A DNA stretch of 14,611 nucleotides. It comes from Clostridiaceae bacterium (GTDB lineage Bacteria > Bacillota > Clostridia > Peptostreptococcales > Peptostreptococcaceae). Below are positions 14,570 to 14,611 of the stretch, one piece after another. The stretch's first letter is position 1, and each line of letters starts with the position of its first letter. The notes below the pieces were generated by a model that was not told where the DNA came from, searched no databases, and saw only the letters and a list, made by a program, of their open reading frames with translations. A program made the translations under genes and the position numbers. The stretch is from assembly GCA_902362365.1 (NCBI GenBank), contig CABIVQ010000066.1, positions 1 to 14,611 of the forward strand, read 5' to 3'.

Positions 14570-14611
14570 GTTTTGATGTATAATAATGATGTGAGAACAA
14601 ATGCAGAAAAG

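Noticed and set aside
14365..14611. TPP riboswitch or other thiamine control element upstream of the ABC importer
   Set aside because: The minus-strand leader lacks the conserved TPP-riboswitch CTGAG core and other helices; the substrate is therefore not assigned to thiamine precursors.
14584..14611. Start of a plus-strand gene at the window end (GTG or ATG after 14590)
   Set aside because: Fewer than ten codons are visible and no ribosome binding site precedes them, so a gene cannot be claimed.

Overview
The window is AT-rich DNA from a low-GC Gram-positive bacterium. Strong AGGAGG-type ribosome binding sites, A/T-ending codons, short hairpin terminators and the protein families present point to the Clostridia, most probably near the Clostridioides/Paraclostridium/Romboutsia group. 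That placement is an inference from style and gene content, not from a marker gene.

Layout: (1) bases 1-82 hold the 3' end of an IS30-type insertion sequence. (2) 288-5057 is a fructose utilisation locus: a PRD/EIIB/EIIA-containing transcriptional regulator, then fruK (1-phosphofructokinase) and fruA (fused fructose PTS EIIABC). A hairpin lies between the regulator and fruK, and a strong terminator follows fruA. FruA would import fructose as fructose-1-phosphate, FruK would convert it to fructose-1,6-bisphosphate, and the regulator would sense PTS phosphorylation. (3) 5204-7441 holds a stand-alone zinc-ribbon SIR2-like protein, a cyclase-family (kynurenine-formamidase-like) gene that has lost its C-terminal third, and a DUF554 membrane protein whose start overlaps the truncated gene. 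(4) 7562-8744 holds an unrecognised 294-residue protein and a convergent 82-residue Asp/Tyr-rich protein, sharing an 18-bp perfect-stem bidirectional terminator. (5) 8963-10234 encodes a GltD/PreT-like iron-sulfur flavoprotein oxidoreductase. (6) 10379-14364 is a minus-strand ABC importer of the nitrate/sulfonate/thiamine-precursor type. Its lipoprotein gene is separated from the permease and ATPase genes by 1.4 kb of plus-strand DNA carrying two small unrecognised ORFs and a DUF975 membrane-protein gene disabled by two in-frame stops.

No CRISPR array, tRNA, rRNA, phage module or recognisable riboswitch was seen. No complete new system can be claimed. The observations most worth following are the SIR2-like gene, the two decayed genes (one truncated at a fusion point, one with nonsense codons), the split ABC importer with its small-ORF pair, and the strongly expressed-looking Asp/Tyr-rich small protein.
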